Source: an uncultured Candidatus Poseidoniales archaeon
GTDB lineage: Archaea > Thermoplasmatota > Poseidoniia > Poseidoniales > Poseidoniaceae
DNA: 59,047 bases
Assembly (NCBI GenBank): GCA_902520595.1
Contig: CABYOM010000004.1
Coordinates: forward strand, 1 to 59,047
Direction: 5' to 3'
Shown here: one piece after another, positions 18,731 through 26,793 of the stretch
Numbering within the stretch: position 1 is the first letter of the stretch
Layout: every line of letters begins with the position of its first letter
Notes under the pieces: generated by a model
What the model was told of the DNA's origin: nothing
Database searches by the model: none
The model's input: the letters and a program-made list of their open reading frames with translations, nothing else
Made by a program: the position numbers and the translations under genes

Positions 18731-19318
18731 ATGACAAGATTAGTTGGTGAGGAAAATCTTGGTGAAAAGGAACTGCATCCCACTGAGACCTCAGTAATTG
18801 GAGCTAAAAATCAAGGTTTTTTTCATTACAATATAGTGTCACTTTGGATGGCGATTGTTCCTATCATTGGGCTTGTCCTTTGGCTTGCCCATTCAGCAAA
18901 TGACGCTGAATTCGCCAATTCAACAGGTGATGCCGCTGGATTCGTTTTGAGTGGTTTCATGATTTCCATTCCAATTGCCATGATTAGCGCACTTTTTGCA
19001 ATTCGAGCATTGGGCAAGCGATTCTTGAATCCGATGATAATCTCAATTCTAATTGCGATACCATTAGCAATTTGGGAATATTTCAATGAGTTAAATAATG
19101 GATGTTCTGATTGGGGTTGGGGAACTTGCCCCCCTGATCCACCAGGGTACGATTTACCACGTACTATTATGTTGATTTATCTCATTATTTTGGGGGTTTA
19201 CGCTCTTTCGAAATACGATAATAAAGAAGACCAAGCACGAACTTATGGTATTGCATATGGCATGGGATTTGGCTACCTAATTTACGTTCTTGCATGGTTC
19301 TACGGCTGGTTTGGATAA
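18731..19318 (+). CDS. Membrane protein, paralogue-like partner of the 18127 gene
   Basis: The 195 residues have a soluble N-terminus (~35 residues) and about six helices, including VSLWMAIVPIIGLVLWLAH, FVLSGFMISIPIAMISALFA and NPMIISILIAIPLAIWEYF. The second half begins with CSDWGWGTCPPDPPGYDLP, and the following helices parallel the 113-residue protein at 18127. I do not recognise a named family; Cys and Pro in the loop may face outside. A TATA-like box lies just upstream. The gene is convergent with 19387-20460, and repeat copy D sits in the short gap between the two ends. Confidence 0.6.
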   Translation: MTRLVGEENLGEKELHPTETSVIGAKNQGFFHYNIVSLWMAIVPIIGLVLWLAHSANDAEFANSTGDAAGFVLSGFMISIPIAMISALFAIRALGKRFLNPMIISILIAIPLAIWEYFNELNNGCSDWGWGTCPPDPPGYDLPRTIMLIYLIILGVYALSKYDNKEDQARTYGIAYGMGFGYLIYVLAWFYGWFG

Positions 19319-19351
19319 ACTAATTCACATACAAAGAATCTATCTGATGCA

Positions 19352-19379
19352 GTTGGGTTGAACACAAGGGGGTCCCAAC
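19352..19379. repeat. Palindromic repeat copy D in a convergent gap
   Basis: GTTGGG (19352-19357) pairs with CCCAAC (19374-19379). The enclosed TTGAACACAAGG is the reverse complement of part of copy E (CCGTTGTGTTCAA type) with few changes. It lies between the 3' ends of two convergent genes, where a hairpin could serve as a terminator, but other copies are not in such gaps. Confidence 0.45.
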
Positions 19380-19386
19380 GTGAAGT

Positions 19387-20460
19387 TCAATCTTCAATAT
19401 GCTTCAAGCGGCTAATGGCCTTTTTCCGGTTTTCAGGAATTTTCGTATCCAATCTCTCTTGGGATTGAATCGTCACAAGGCCATCTTCTTCGTCTAATTC
19501 AAGCATTGCTAGGAAATTTTCGCTCAGAGCTTTCAATTGAGATTCTCCGAAAACAACGTAGACCTTATCGGCCTCTCCGAATACGTCTATTGACCATTCA
19601 AGTCCAAAGCAGGGAACTCCATTTCGAACTAAAATCAAACAATCTCTCATCTCAATTTTATGTCTGCTTCGAAGTTTTAATTTGCTGAAACTATTGTATT
19701 CAATGGTGTATGTTTCGGTCTTCTCTAAATCAGCGTGTAACTGTATAAGATTCTTTTTTGAGCCAGTCTCGTCTTCTTCTAAATTATATTCAGGCCAGTC
19801 AGGATGATTTACTCCAAATATCCGTGTAATCGTCAAACCTCGTTCAATTAGATCTAAATTGAAGTTAAAAAATTTCTGACCTGTTTGGGGGCGGAGCCAC
19901 CAAAGTCGCGTATTTGTGAAGGCAGTTGCATAGATTTTGTCTCCTGGTTGAGCAAATTCCGTAATCAATTGGTAGGTATCCTTCGATTCATCGGAACCTT
20001 GTAATCCCGGAGTTCTAGAGATTAATTGAATCCTCCCAAAATCACGAATATTGGCTTCCTGCTCATTAATTGTCCAATGAACAATTTGGTTTGCAACGAT
20101 TTCGCTCTTTGCATCAATTTCACGTGCAGAAATTCCCTCGATGAGATTTCGAAGTGAATAAGCAATTTTAGCTCGAATAGGGCCAATTTCTGTTAATCTC
20201 GCTTTTGAATTAGGCCAATTCATCAAAAACGTACCGAAATTACTCTCCTTCTCTTTGAGATGTAACCTGTGGATGAAAAGTACGGCTGGTCCGATGATAC
20301 TTGTTGTTACTGAAGTCAAAAGATACTGGGAGAGAACAACACTATCCCAAACAAAAATTTCTTCACCGGAAGCAACTCTTGAAGATATTGCCAATACCAA
20401 TCCAACAATCGCAGATACGACTGCTGCAATGATTATACTTGATGATCTACTTTCATTCAT
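19387..20460 (-). CDS. Membrane-anchored protein with unrecognised cytoplasmic domain
   Basis: ATG 20460 (MNESRSS) is chosen over the track start because it overlaps the stop of the upstream EamA gene by eight bases, a usual coupling in this window. Two N-terminal helices (IIAAVVSAIVGLVLAIS and YLLTSVTTSIIGPAVLFIH) precede ~290 soluble residues. A segment with GDKIYATAFTNTRLWWL and RGLTITRIFGVN is reminiscent of phospholipase-D-like or related alpha/beta folds, but no HKD motif is present, so I give no function. The end is charged (NRKKAISRLKHIED). It probably shares a transcript with the EamA gene. Confidence 0.6.
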   Translation of the reverse strand: MNESRSSSIIIAAVVSAIVGLVLAISSRVASGEEIFVWDSVVLSQYLLTSVTTSIIGPAVLFIHRLHLKEKESNFGTFLMNWPNSKARLTEIGPIRAKIAYSLRNLIEGISAREIDAKSEIVANQIVHWTINEQEANIRDFGRIQLISRTPGLQGSDESKDTYQLITEFAQPGDKIYATAFTNTRLWWLRPQTGQKFFNFNLDLIERGLTITRIFGVNHPDWPEYNLEEDETGSKKNLIQLHADLEKTETYTIEYNSFSKLKLRSRHKIEMRDCLILVRNGVPCFGLEWSIDVFGEADKVYVVFGESQLKALSENFLAMLELDEEDGLVTIQSQERLDTKIPENRKKAISRLKHIED

Positions 20461-21412
20461 TTTCTCCACCTTCCAAAGTTTCATTTTTGTTTTGCTCAAA
20501 AATAATCAATACCATGCCAGCAATCAGTACCGAGCCTCCAACCCATGTCCATATACCGGGGACTTCAGCAGTTCCTAACTGCCATCCAATCAGGGTACCT
20601 ATCAACGGCTCGAAAAGGTATGCAACGCTAACAATGATTGGAGGGAACCACCTCAACACCATACTTATTCCAGCATGACCTACAATACCAGGGAATACAG
20701 CGAGATACAACACATAGGGTAACCAAGACAAAGCCATCCAACCTACGATTGAAATATCTGCATCAGACATTGAAAACGTTGAACCTTCTGAAATCAAGGA
20801 AATGAGCGCTAATTGAATTGCAGCTATGAATGTAACCGGGAAAGCATAGACGAATAAGGGCATCCATTTCCTCAATTTACTACCTGCGATCAAGTATCCT
20901 AAAATCGCAACAGCGCCCAATATTGCTGCTATGTCACCGATCAAAGTAGCATCAACTTCAGATGAAATTCCTAGCAGCGTGATGCTTGCACCAGTAAATC
21001 CAACAATCGCGCCCGCTATTTGTTTGACAGGAACAAATCGTCTCAGTAGTAAAGCACCAGAAACGAGGAGGAGGGGATGAATCGTCACAAGAAGTAAACT
21101 GTGTGTCAATGATGTGTTGTCTAAGGACCACACCCATGCACCCATGTGCAACCCAAGACTTAATCCAGACCCTAAAAGGATGAAAATGGTTTCCTTATCC
21201 ATAATTTTGGCCATAATTTCGGGTTGCTTGCTGCATTGTCTGTATTGAATGATGAACATCGGGGCCATCAAAATTGCAGTAAGTTGAAACCTCCACGATG
21301 CCCGAAGCATAGGTTCGACATCATCCATAAGTTGAAAGATTGCCCCTGCACTTGAAACAGAAACTATAGCGAAGAATAGAATAATCCATAAAAGTATACT
21401 ATTTTTCTGAAT
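20453..21412 (-). CDS. EamA/DMT family transporter with non-canonical start
   Basis: The EamA fold of ten helices is evident: paired repeats, GAWVWSLDNTSLTHSLLLVTIHPLLL, and a second half ending WTWVGGSVLIAGMVLIIFEQ. The track begins at ATG 21328 and so would lose the first helix. The upstream frame encodes that helix (SILLWIILFFAIVSVSSAGA) without a stop back to TAG at 21434-21436, but contains no ATG, GTG or TTG. ATT at 21410-21412 follows GGGGTGAGG and is proposed as the start. A point mutation, sequencing error or functional truncated form are alternatives. Substrate is unknown; these carriers export metabolites or amino acids. Confidence 0.6.
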   Translation of the reverse strand: MQKNSILLWIILFFAIVSVSSAGAIFQLMDDVEPMLRASWRFQLTAILMAPMFIIQYRQCSKQPEIMAKIMDKETIFILLGSGLSLGLHMGAWVWSLDNTSLTHSLLLVTIHPLLLVSGALLLRRFVPVKQIAGAIVGFTGASITLLGISSEVDATLIGDIAAILGAVAILGYLIAGSKLRKWMPLFVYAFPVTFIAAIQLALISLISEGSTFSMSDADISIVGWMALSWLPYVLYLAVFPGIVGHAGISMVLRWFPPIIVSVAYLFEPLIGTLIGWQLGTAEVPGIWTWVGGSVLIAGMVLIIFEQNKNETLEGGENE

Positions 21413-21568
21413 ATCCTCACCCCTCTTAGCAATCTAAGTCGGCCATAATAGCAAGCAAAATCTCATACTTATTGAAATCATCACTAATTAGCCCAAGTTT
21501 GAACAAACACAACGTATCGAATCCAATTAACCAAATCTGGTAAATGAATAAGTGGTTTACGTATAATA

Positions 21569-21665
21569 ACGAGGGGTCATGTTAACAACCCTTGTACACG
21601 ATTTGCATGTTCACAAGGTTTGCAGTGGGTCATATGCAACGGTACCGTTGTGTTCAAAAGCGGGT
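21569..21665. repeat. Palindromic repeat copy E (composite, fullest copy)
   Basis: This ~97-base segment joins two parts. The first (21569-21633) resembles arm one of the 18.5-kb element and the bases after it. The second contains the perfect 14-base palindrome CAACGGTACCGTTG (21637-21650) followed by TGTTCA, as in copy A. Within the first part AACCCTTGT and ACAAGGTTT can pair. It ends just before the 3' end of the MamK-like gene. Confidence 0.55.
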
Positions 21666-21677
21666 AAGCGATTGAAA

Positions 21678-22703
21678 TCAGCGAGTTGCAAGAGTGAGGT
21701 TCTTCCACATCTCTTCTGGGACTTCCATAGCAAGTCTGAGACCACCCATTGCGCCGAGACGAACCGGGTCATCAACTACGTGAACATTCACATCGCCCAT
21801 GTCGGAGAGTTTACGCTCAATCATTGCACCGAGACCCTTAATTCCAGATCCGCCACCAGCAAGAACCATGTTTCGACGGAACTCGTCATGATATTCTGGG
21901 TTTGAACCAGCAATCAATTCCTTAACGTTCTCGACAATAGGATCAACAATTGATTCGCAAGCACGTTGGATACAATCTGTGATGTCAAGATTCATTGCCT
22001 TACCTTCAATAGAAAAGTCAACCATAACTGGTTCATCAGGAGATGCAGAGCCAACAAAGGAATACTGTTCCTTCCAGCGTCGAGCCATGTCCTTGGTAAT
22101 TTGCGCACCACTGTATTTGGATTGAACTTCTTTGATAATTGCCCGGTCGATGAAATCACCAGCATGACCAGTGTGCATTTGGTCGCCTGGACCAGGGATT
22201 GTTCCGTATACACGGCAAAGGTCTGCTGTTCCTGCCCCGATATCGATGACAAGAGTGTGTTCAATCATATCGAGTGCATAAGCAACTGCGAAAGGTTCTG
22301 AAATAATCATAGCAGCGTTTACAGAACCTGCTGCAGCATCAAAGATTGATGTCTTATCGACGTAACTCGCTTCAGCAGGTGCGCCTATGACTGCGACCAC
22401 ACGGTCATAATCTTCAGGGTCGGAAAGACCGATAAGATGGGTAATGAAGTGTGCAATAAATTCACGGTCTTCTTGTGTGTCCTTGATTACACCAAGTTCC
22501 AATGGACGGAAAAGATTCAGAGCGAGTCGATTTTTGAGAGCTTCTTCACCAAAAAGAACATCTCGCTTGAGGAAGTTTCGAGCAATCGGGTCCTTTGGAG
22601 TGCCAATGACTGTGAGCTCTTCTTCTTCATGACTATCCGAAGATACCATTACGGAACGGAAGGTTCCTAAATCAATTCCAATATACAATATGTCTTCTGC
22701 CAT
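21678..22703 (-). CDS. MamK-like actin-family ATPase
   Basis: This 341-residue actin-fold protein has phosphate-1 GIDLGTFRS (9-17), catalytic Glu in ISEPFAVAYALD (E136), phosphate-2 DIGAGTADL (154-162) and the adenosine motif LAGGGSGIKGLG (281-292). It resembles the magnetosome filament protein MamK more than MreB. Landmarks I recall from MamK recur in order: GTIPGPGDQ, EQYSFVG, NPEYHDEF and a closing MEVPEEMWKNL. It should form ATP-dependent cytoplasmic filaments. No other magnetosome genes are present, so magnetosome function is not implied. A zinc-ribbon protein gene lies 158 bases upstream on the same strand. The identification rests on remembered family sequence. Confidence 0.82.
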   Translation of the reverse strand: MAEDILYIGIDLGTFRSVMVSSDSHEEEELTVIGTPKDPIARNFLKRDVLFGEEALKNRLALNLFRPLELGVIKDTQEDREFIAHFITHLIGLSDPEDYDRVVAVIGAPAEASYVDKTSIFDAAAGSVNAAMIISEPFAVAYALDMIEHTLVIDIGAGTADLCRVYGTIPGPGDQMHTGHAGDFIDRAIIKEVQSKYSGAQITKDMARRWKEQYSFVGSASPDEPVMVDFSIEGKAMNLDITDCIQRACESIVDPIVENVKELIAGSNPEYHDEFRRNMVLAGGGSGIKGLGAMIERKLSDMGDVNVHVVDDPVRLGAMGGLRLAMEVPEEMWKNLTLATR

Positions 22704-22861
22704 AGCACTCGCCTAACCTTGCCATTGCGAACTACCTTATGAAGAATACCTCCCCTGTGAGAGAAGTTTTTCACCACGAATAGTCAAATCCGTACGGAAA
22801 TCTTGATTGAATAGGTTCTATAGAGTCGGGTCTGAAAAGTAATTTTCTCGGGTATTCCCTC

Positions 22862-23878
22862 TCAACACCACTCTTCACATGACTGGCAATACCATGCAGC
22901 ATATTCTGGATAGAGTTGTGCCATTTTCCCACAACTTGTACACTCTTTGAGCGTGTCTTCACCATACATTTCCAAAACCATTTGAACATGATACACATCA
23001 TCAATACCGAGTTGCTGACGCATAGACCAAAGCAATTGGTCTTCGCTTGGTGAGATAATTCCATCTTCTAAAACCAATTCGACGATACTGCGGTAATCTT
23101 CAAAATCTTGGAGATTCCGAGCATCGAGAACAATACCATTCTTCTCTGCAACAATATCAGTGCCTCCCGGGTCATCGACGAAAAGAACCAGTGATTCAGA
23201 CTTTAGTTGATCACTGCGAAGTTCAAAAGAGATTCGAACCCCTTCAAGGGTGGCAAATACCAATTCTGAATTGTTATTAATCGTCGTCGTAATCGAACGT
23301 GCCGTATCTTCAGCAGAGCGACCCTTTCGCCATCCATTCGGGTCATTGACATTAAAGCAATAAAATTCAGTACCCATTCCGGGATACTCTAATCGAATTT
23401 CTTCCCCACCGTCAAATCCATTGGCAACTACTGTAAGTGCAGCGACTTCTGTTGAAACAATATTATCATCGTCATCAAAACTGATCATCAAAGGTTTTCT
23501 CTCTTCTGTGGCGGTGTTAAAGTGGCCCTGCATTCCAGTCATCCATTTATCTTCAAGACGAGCGAGTGATTCTTCTTGCTTTTTTGAGAGGTTCTTCTCA
23601 ACGCCGAGAACTCCTGCTAAACTACCGGATTCAATCTCGCGCTTAAATTCCTCAATTTTTTCCGTGTCTTGATGATATGTTGGGACTGCGTGTGTATTTG
23701 ATTCTTCGACATAATCGGGGTCTTGCCACTCATGTTGACAAGAAACACACGAAAGATAGCCAGTCATTGTTGATGGTTGGGCATCCCCGCCACAACGAGG
23801 GCAATCACCGCCTTCATTGAATCCGAGATTATCAACAGCCTCGCGACGACCCTTTCGTATATTGCCGAATCCCGCCAT
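22862..23878 (-). CDS. Double zinc-ribbon protein upstream of the actin gene
   Basis: The 338 residues start with a zinc ribbon (CPRCGG...CVSCQHEW) and end with a second one (CTSCGK...CQSCEEWC). Between them are a charged helix (EKNLSKKQEESLARLEDKW) and a beta-rich middle domain with FEGVRISFEL-like strands, which I do not recognise. A helical stretch, VLEDGIISPSEDQLLWSMRQ, just before the second ribbon resembles the duplicated module of the 15-kb EF-hand protein. It precedes the MamK-like gene on the same strand, making it a candidate adaptor for the filament, but this rests only on position. Confidence 0.65.
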   Translation of the reverse strand: MAGFGNIRKGRREAVDNLGFNEGGDCPRCGGDAQPSTMTGYLSCVSCQHEWQDPDYVEESNTHAVPTYHQDTEKIEEFKREIESGSLAGVLGVEKNLSKKQEESLARLEDKWMTGMQGHFNTATEERKPLMISFDDDDNIVSTEVAALTVVANGFDGGEEIRLEYPGMGTEFYCFNVNDPNGWRKGRSAEDTARSITTTINNNSELVFATLEGVRISFELRSDQLKSESLVLFVDDPGGTDIVAEKNGIVLDARNLQDFEDYRSIVELVLEDGIISPSEDQLLWSMRQQLGIDDVYHVQMVLEMYGEDTLKECTSCGKMAQLYPEYAAWYCQSCEEWC

Positions 23879-23946
23879 GTTTAACCCACATCATTGCTTT
23901 TCTATCAAGGCTTTGGAGAAACGAATTCGAAACGCAACAGACCCCA

Positions 23947-24795
23947 TCATGGCTTAGGATAAGCCTTCAAACCATAACGAATAACGCCTTCCTGTGCGTA
24001 AATTCGTCGGACAGAGAACTCTACATCATCACCAATTTTTGGTGAATAATCTACATCATCGCAAACGAGAAATACTCCACGAGGGCCTTGCTCAAAACGT
24101 ACAAGAAGAGTTTGAATTCCTCCAAGAATTGGGGCACGAAGAGAAAATTCAGATGGTGCACCTGCTGCACTGAGTTTCGTCCATGATTCAACACGGGCTT
24201 CTCCTGCCAAAGCATGAGATTCACTTGGAATACGTTGGCCGGAAGAATCCAGTTGACGCGGTGGCCAAATGAGACTGTCATCGAGCTTTTGAGAAGCGAG
24301 GGATAAACGTGCACGGGCACCTTCAAGATACTGAGATTCTGAAACATAAGCACCTTGTGAAACGTGACTTACAGAATTTTCCTGCGCCCATGCATCACAA
24401 ATATCATTGTAGAATTGCCCGTCGATAAGTTCGATGTCAATAGGATTTTCAAACTCATATTCTTCCATTTCCGTTTTTGCGAGAACCATCGTTGCTTCTT
24501 CACCCGACAACAGATTCCACATGACCTGTTCAAATTCTAACCGTTCGTTATTGAGCATCGAATCGACTCCAGTAGCCAAAAACACGGTGGATGCTTCGAC
24601 TGTTGGTGGAAGGTGAATTGAATCGATGAGATGTCCTTGCTTTTTCATGTACTGAATGGCTGCAATAGCCAGAGTAGTATCGTCACTGTCTGAACCGTAT
24701 ACAATTTTTCCATCGAGAAGATAAGGAGATTGGATGAATAGTGCATTACCATTATCCACCGCTAAGTAACCTTTCCATCGGTGATGTTCACTCAT
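23947..24795 (-). CDS. DUF35/OB-fold thiolase partner lacking the zinc ribbon
   Basis: ATG 24795 (MSEHHRW) overlaps the thiolase stop (ATGAGTGA) and replaces the track start. The C-terminal ~110 residues fit the DUF35 OB-fold: ARVESWTKLSAAGAPSEF, TLLVRFEQGPRGVFLVCDD, then KIGDDVEFSVRRI. The usual rubredoxin-like ribbon is degenerate: WPPRQLDSSGQR stands where FPPR..CP.CG is expected, with no cysteines. The N-terminal ~180 residues contain pieces (SDSDDTTLAIAAIQYM) faintly like the start of HMG-CoA-synthase-type thiolase folds, which I regard as speculative. In archaea DUF35 proteins bridge thiolase and HMG-CoA synthase to channel acetoacetyl-CoA. Confidence 0.65.
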   Translation of the reverse strand: MSEHHRWKGYLAVDNGNALFIQSPYLLDGKIVYGSDSDDTTLAIAAIQYMKKQGHLIDSIHLPPTVEASTVFLATGVDSMLNNERLEFEQVMWNLLSGEEATMVLAKTEMEEYEFENPIDIELIDGQFYNDICDAWAQENSVSHVSQGAYVSESQYLEGARARLSLASQKLDDSLIWPPRQLDSSGQRIPSESHALAGEARVESWTKLSAAGAPSEFSLRAPILGGIQTLLVRFEQGPRGVFLVCDDVDYSPKIGDDVEFSVRRIYAQEGVIRYGLKAYPKP

Positions 24796-25963
24796 TTTTA
24801 TCCCTCCCGAATATGTGAACCGCGCACGTAGCTCCTGAGCCTCCAACATTGTGTGTTAAACCAATTTCAGCATCACGCACTTGCCGTGATTTTTCGACTG
24901 TACCCCGCAATTGTTTGAACACTTCAACAGCTTGCCCAGTGCCGGTTGCACCCAGAGGATGGCCTTTCGATTTGAGCCCACCACTCGGATTGACACATAC
25001 CGATCCTTGATTGAGAATTCCTTGCCCTTCTCTGGAAAAAGAGCCCCCTTGTCCGTGTTGTGCAAACCCGAGATCTTCTGTTGCAATCAGTTCAGCAATC
25101 GTGAAACAATCATGAACTTCCGCCAAATCGACATCGTTGGAGCTAATTCCAGCAGCAGTATAGGCCAACTGTGACGCTTTTTGTGTTGCAACTAGTTGGG
25201 TTATTGATGGACGATCATGAAGTGCAAGACGATCCGATGCAGCCCCCGATGAGCGAATCCATACAGGGTCATCAGTAAATTGTTGAACGACGTGGTCGGC
25301 TGCTAGAATCACACATGATGCACCGTCTGAAGTTGGGCAGCAATCATACAACGTCAATGGGTCTGCGACCATAAATCCACTTTCAGCTTTTTCAAATGAG
25401 ACTTGCTTGCGTATGTGTGCATGCTGATTTTCATAACCGTGCATGTGATTTTTAACGCTGATATGAACTAAATCATCATGCGAAGATTGGTGTTCGTGAA
25501 AATGACGTCGTGCCATAAGGGCATATGTTCCCGGAAAAGTGAGACCTGCAAGTCGTTCCCATTCTGTGTCTCCCGAAACACCGAGCCAGAAACGCTTTCT
25601 CTCTGCGGAAAGGTCGTTCATTTTTTCAATTCCTCCAGCCACAACAATATCTGCTTGACCGCTTTTGATTGCCATCCATGCATCACGTAGAGCGAAACCA
25701 GAAGAAGCGCAGGCATTTTCAACACGGCGAACTGGAATGCCATCCAATCCCGAATGTTCGGTGAGCAATGCTGCAGTGTTACCAAGTTGAGCACCGCCAA
25801 AAGCCACACTACCGATGAATGCTTCATCCACTTGACGTGGGTCAAAATCTTTATCGACACTTGAAAAAGCGTTTTCAGCAGCCTCAGCCCACATTCCTTT
25901 CAAACCAAGTTTGTGATTGCCATACTTTGTTTGGCCAGCACCGATGACGGCTACATCAACCAT
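24788..25963 (-). CDS. Thiolase (SCP2-type acetyl-CoA acetyltransferase)
   Basis: This 391-residue thiolase keeps the nucleophilic Cys in ENACASSGFAL, the HDCFTIAE loop, GGLKSKGHPLGATGTG and NVGGSGAT near the C-terminus, as in archaeal SCP2-type thiolases. ATG 25963 (MVDVAVIGAG) is used because the family begins there; the track start at 26014 adds 17 residues. It would condense two acetyl-CoA to acetoacetyl-CoA for the mevalonate pathway, given its DUF35 partner translated by overlap. A role in fatty-acid degradation is the main alternative. No HMG-CoA synthase gene lies beside it in this window. Confidence 0.85.
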   Translation of the reverse strand: MVDVAVIGAGQTKYGNHKLGLKGMWAEAAENAFSSVDKDFDPRQVDEAFIGSVAFGGAQLGNTAALLTEHSGLDGIPVRRVENACASSGFALRDAWMAIKSGQADIVVAGGIEKMNDLSAERKRFWLGVSGDTEWERLAGLTFPGTYALMARRHFHEHQSSHDDLVHISVKNHMHGYENQHAHIRKQVSFEKAESGFMVADPLTLYDCCPTSDGASCVILAADHVVQQFTDDPVWIRSSGAASDRLALHDRPSITQLVATQKASQLAYTAAGISSNDVDLAEVHDCFTIAELIATEDLGFAQHGQGGSFSREGQGILNQGSVCVNPSGGLKSKGHPLGATGTGQAVEVFKQLRGTVEKSRQVRDAEIGLTHNVGGSGATCAVHIFGRDKNE

Positions 25964-26070
25964 GGCACTCCCAAGAGGAGTCAGCACTTGAGTGAGTCGG
26001 TCAAAATCGAGCATTAAAACCGTTGGAACTACCCGTAGAGTCTAAGAACACGCTCCACTCCCCTCAAAAT

Positions 26071-26793
26071 ATGCTACGACAATGTCGAGAACGGTCTTGT
26101 AAAATAAACAACGGATTCTTCACTGGCCCGAATTGCCACATCTGTAACGAGGAAGGTAAATTCATCATGAGCGACCGAGAAGCGAATTCTCTTGGCCGAA
26201 TGCTTGCGCTCGTATTACGCCATGCTCCTGAAAAGTTTAACGTGGAAATGGACATCAACGGTTGGGTTAACAGCCGTGAGCTCTCTGAATCAATATCAAA
26301 GCAACGCCGTCACTATCACTGGTTAAGAGGCTGGCATTTCTCTGCAATCGCAAATTCAGATGACAAAGGAAGATACCAAGTTGAAGGAGAAATGATTCGT
26401 GCAACTTATGGTCACTCAATTGAATTGGAACTCGACCTCCCAACAGACCAAATTCCTGAAGCATTGTACTGGCCATGCGAAGAAGAGCAAGTTGAGACCA
26501 TCAAGGAACTCGGAATTACAACTGGAGATCGGAAGAACATTCACCTTTCACGAAGTATCTCGAACGCCATGGAAGCAGGATACAAAGGCTCTTCACAAAT
26601 CAACCGTCCAGCAATCCTTGAAGTTGATACAGTTCGCGCAATAGCAGACGGGCACATCATTTACAGAGCAGGTAAAACCGTCTTCTTGGTTGATGAAATG
26701 CCAGGAGAATACCTCTATCGAATAGAGGCAGATGACCCAATGGTTTTGGAAATAATTGCTCAGTGGGAACTCGAAGAGCAAGAAGAGGAATGA
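26071..26793 (+). CDS. kptA: RNA 2'-phosphotransferase KptA/Tpt1
   Basis: ATG 26071 is chosen because archaeal KptA proteins carry an N-terminal zinc ribbon before the catalytic domain. Here C5, C10, C22 and C25 (CRERSC, CHIC) precede EGKFIMSDREANSLGRMLALVLRH. ATG 26167 would remove the ribbon, and the track TTG 26023 adds unrelated residues. Catalytic landmarks are LVLRHAPE, NGWVNSREL, RYQVEGEMIRATYGHS and the late HLSRSISNAMEAG. The enzyme moves a 2'-phosphate from RNA to NAD+. It acts after some tRNA splicing routes and may detoxify 2'-phosphates or ADP-ribosylate RNA ends. Its TGA abuts the convergent zinc-ribbon gene. Confidence 0.88.
   Translation: MLRQCRERSCKINNGFFTGPNCHICNEEGKFIMSDREANSLGRMLALVLRHAPEKFNVEMDINGWVNSRELSESISKQRRHYHWLRGWHFSAIANSDDKGRYQVEGEMIRATYGHSIELELDLPTDQIPEALYWPCEEEQVETIKELGITTGDRKNIHLSRSISNAMEAGYKGSSQINRPAILEVDTVRAIADGHIIYRAGKTVFLVDEMPGEYLYRIEADDPMVLEIIAQWELEEQEEE

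Noticed and set aside
19387-20460. Soluble domain considered as phospholipase D
   Set aside because: No HxKxxxxD motif is visible; resemblance is limited to a few strands.
18015-21665. Repeats considered as a CRISPR array or insertion sequence
   Set aside because: Copies are far apart, irregular in length and orientation, without regular spacers; no cas gene or transposase is present.
21678-22703. MamK-like gene considered as evidence of magnetosomes
   Set aside because: No other mam gene or iron-biomineralisation gene is in the window; only the filament protein is supported.
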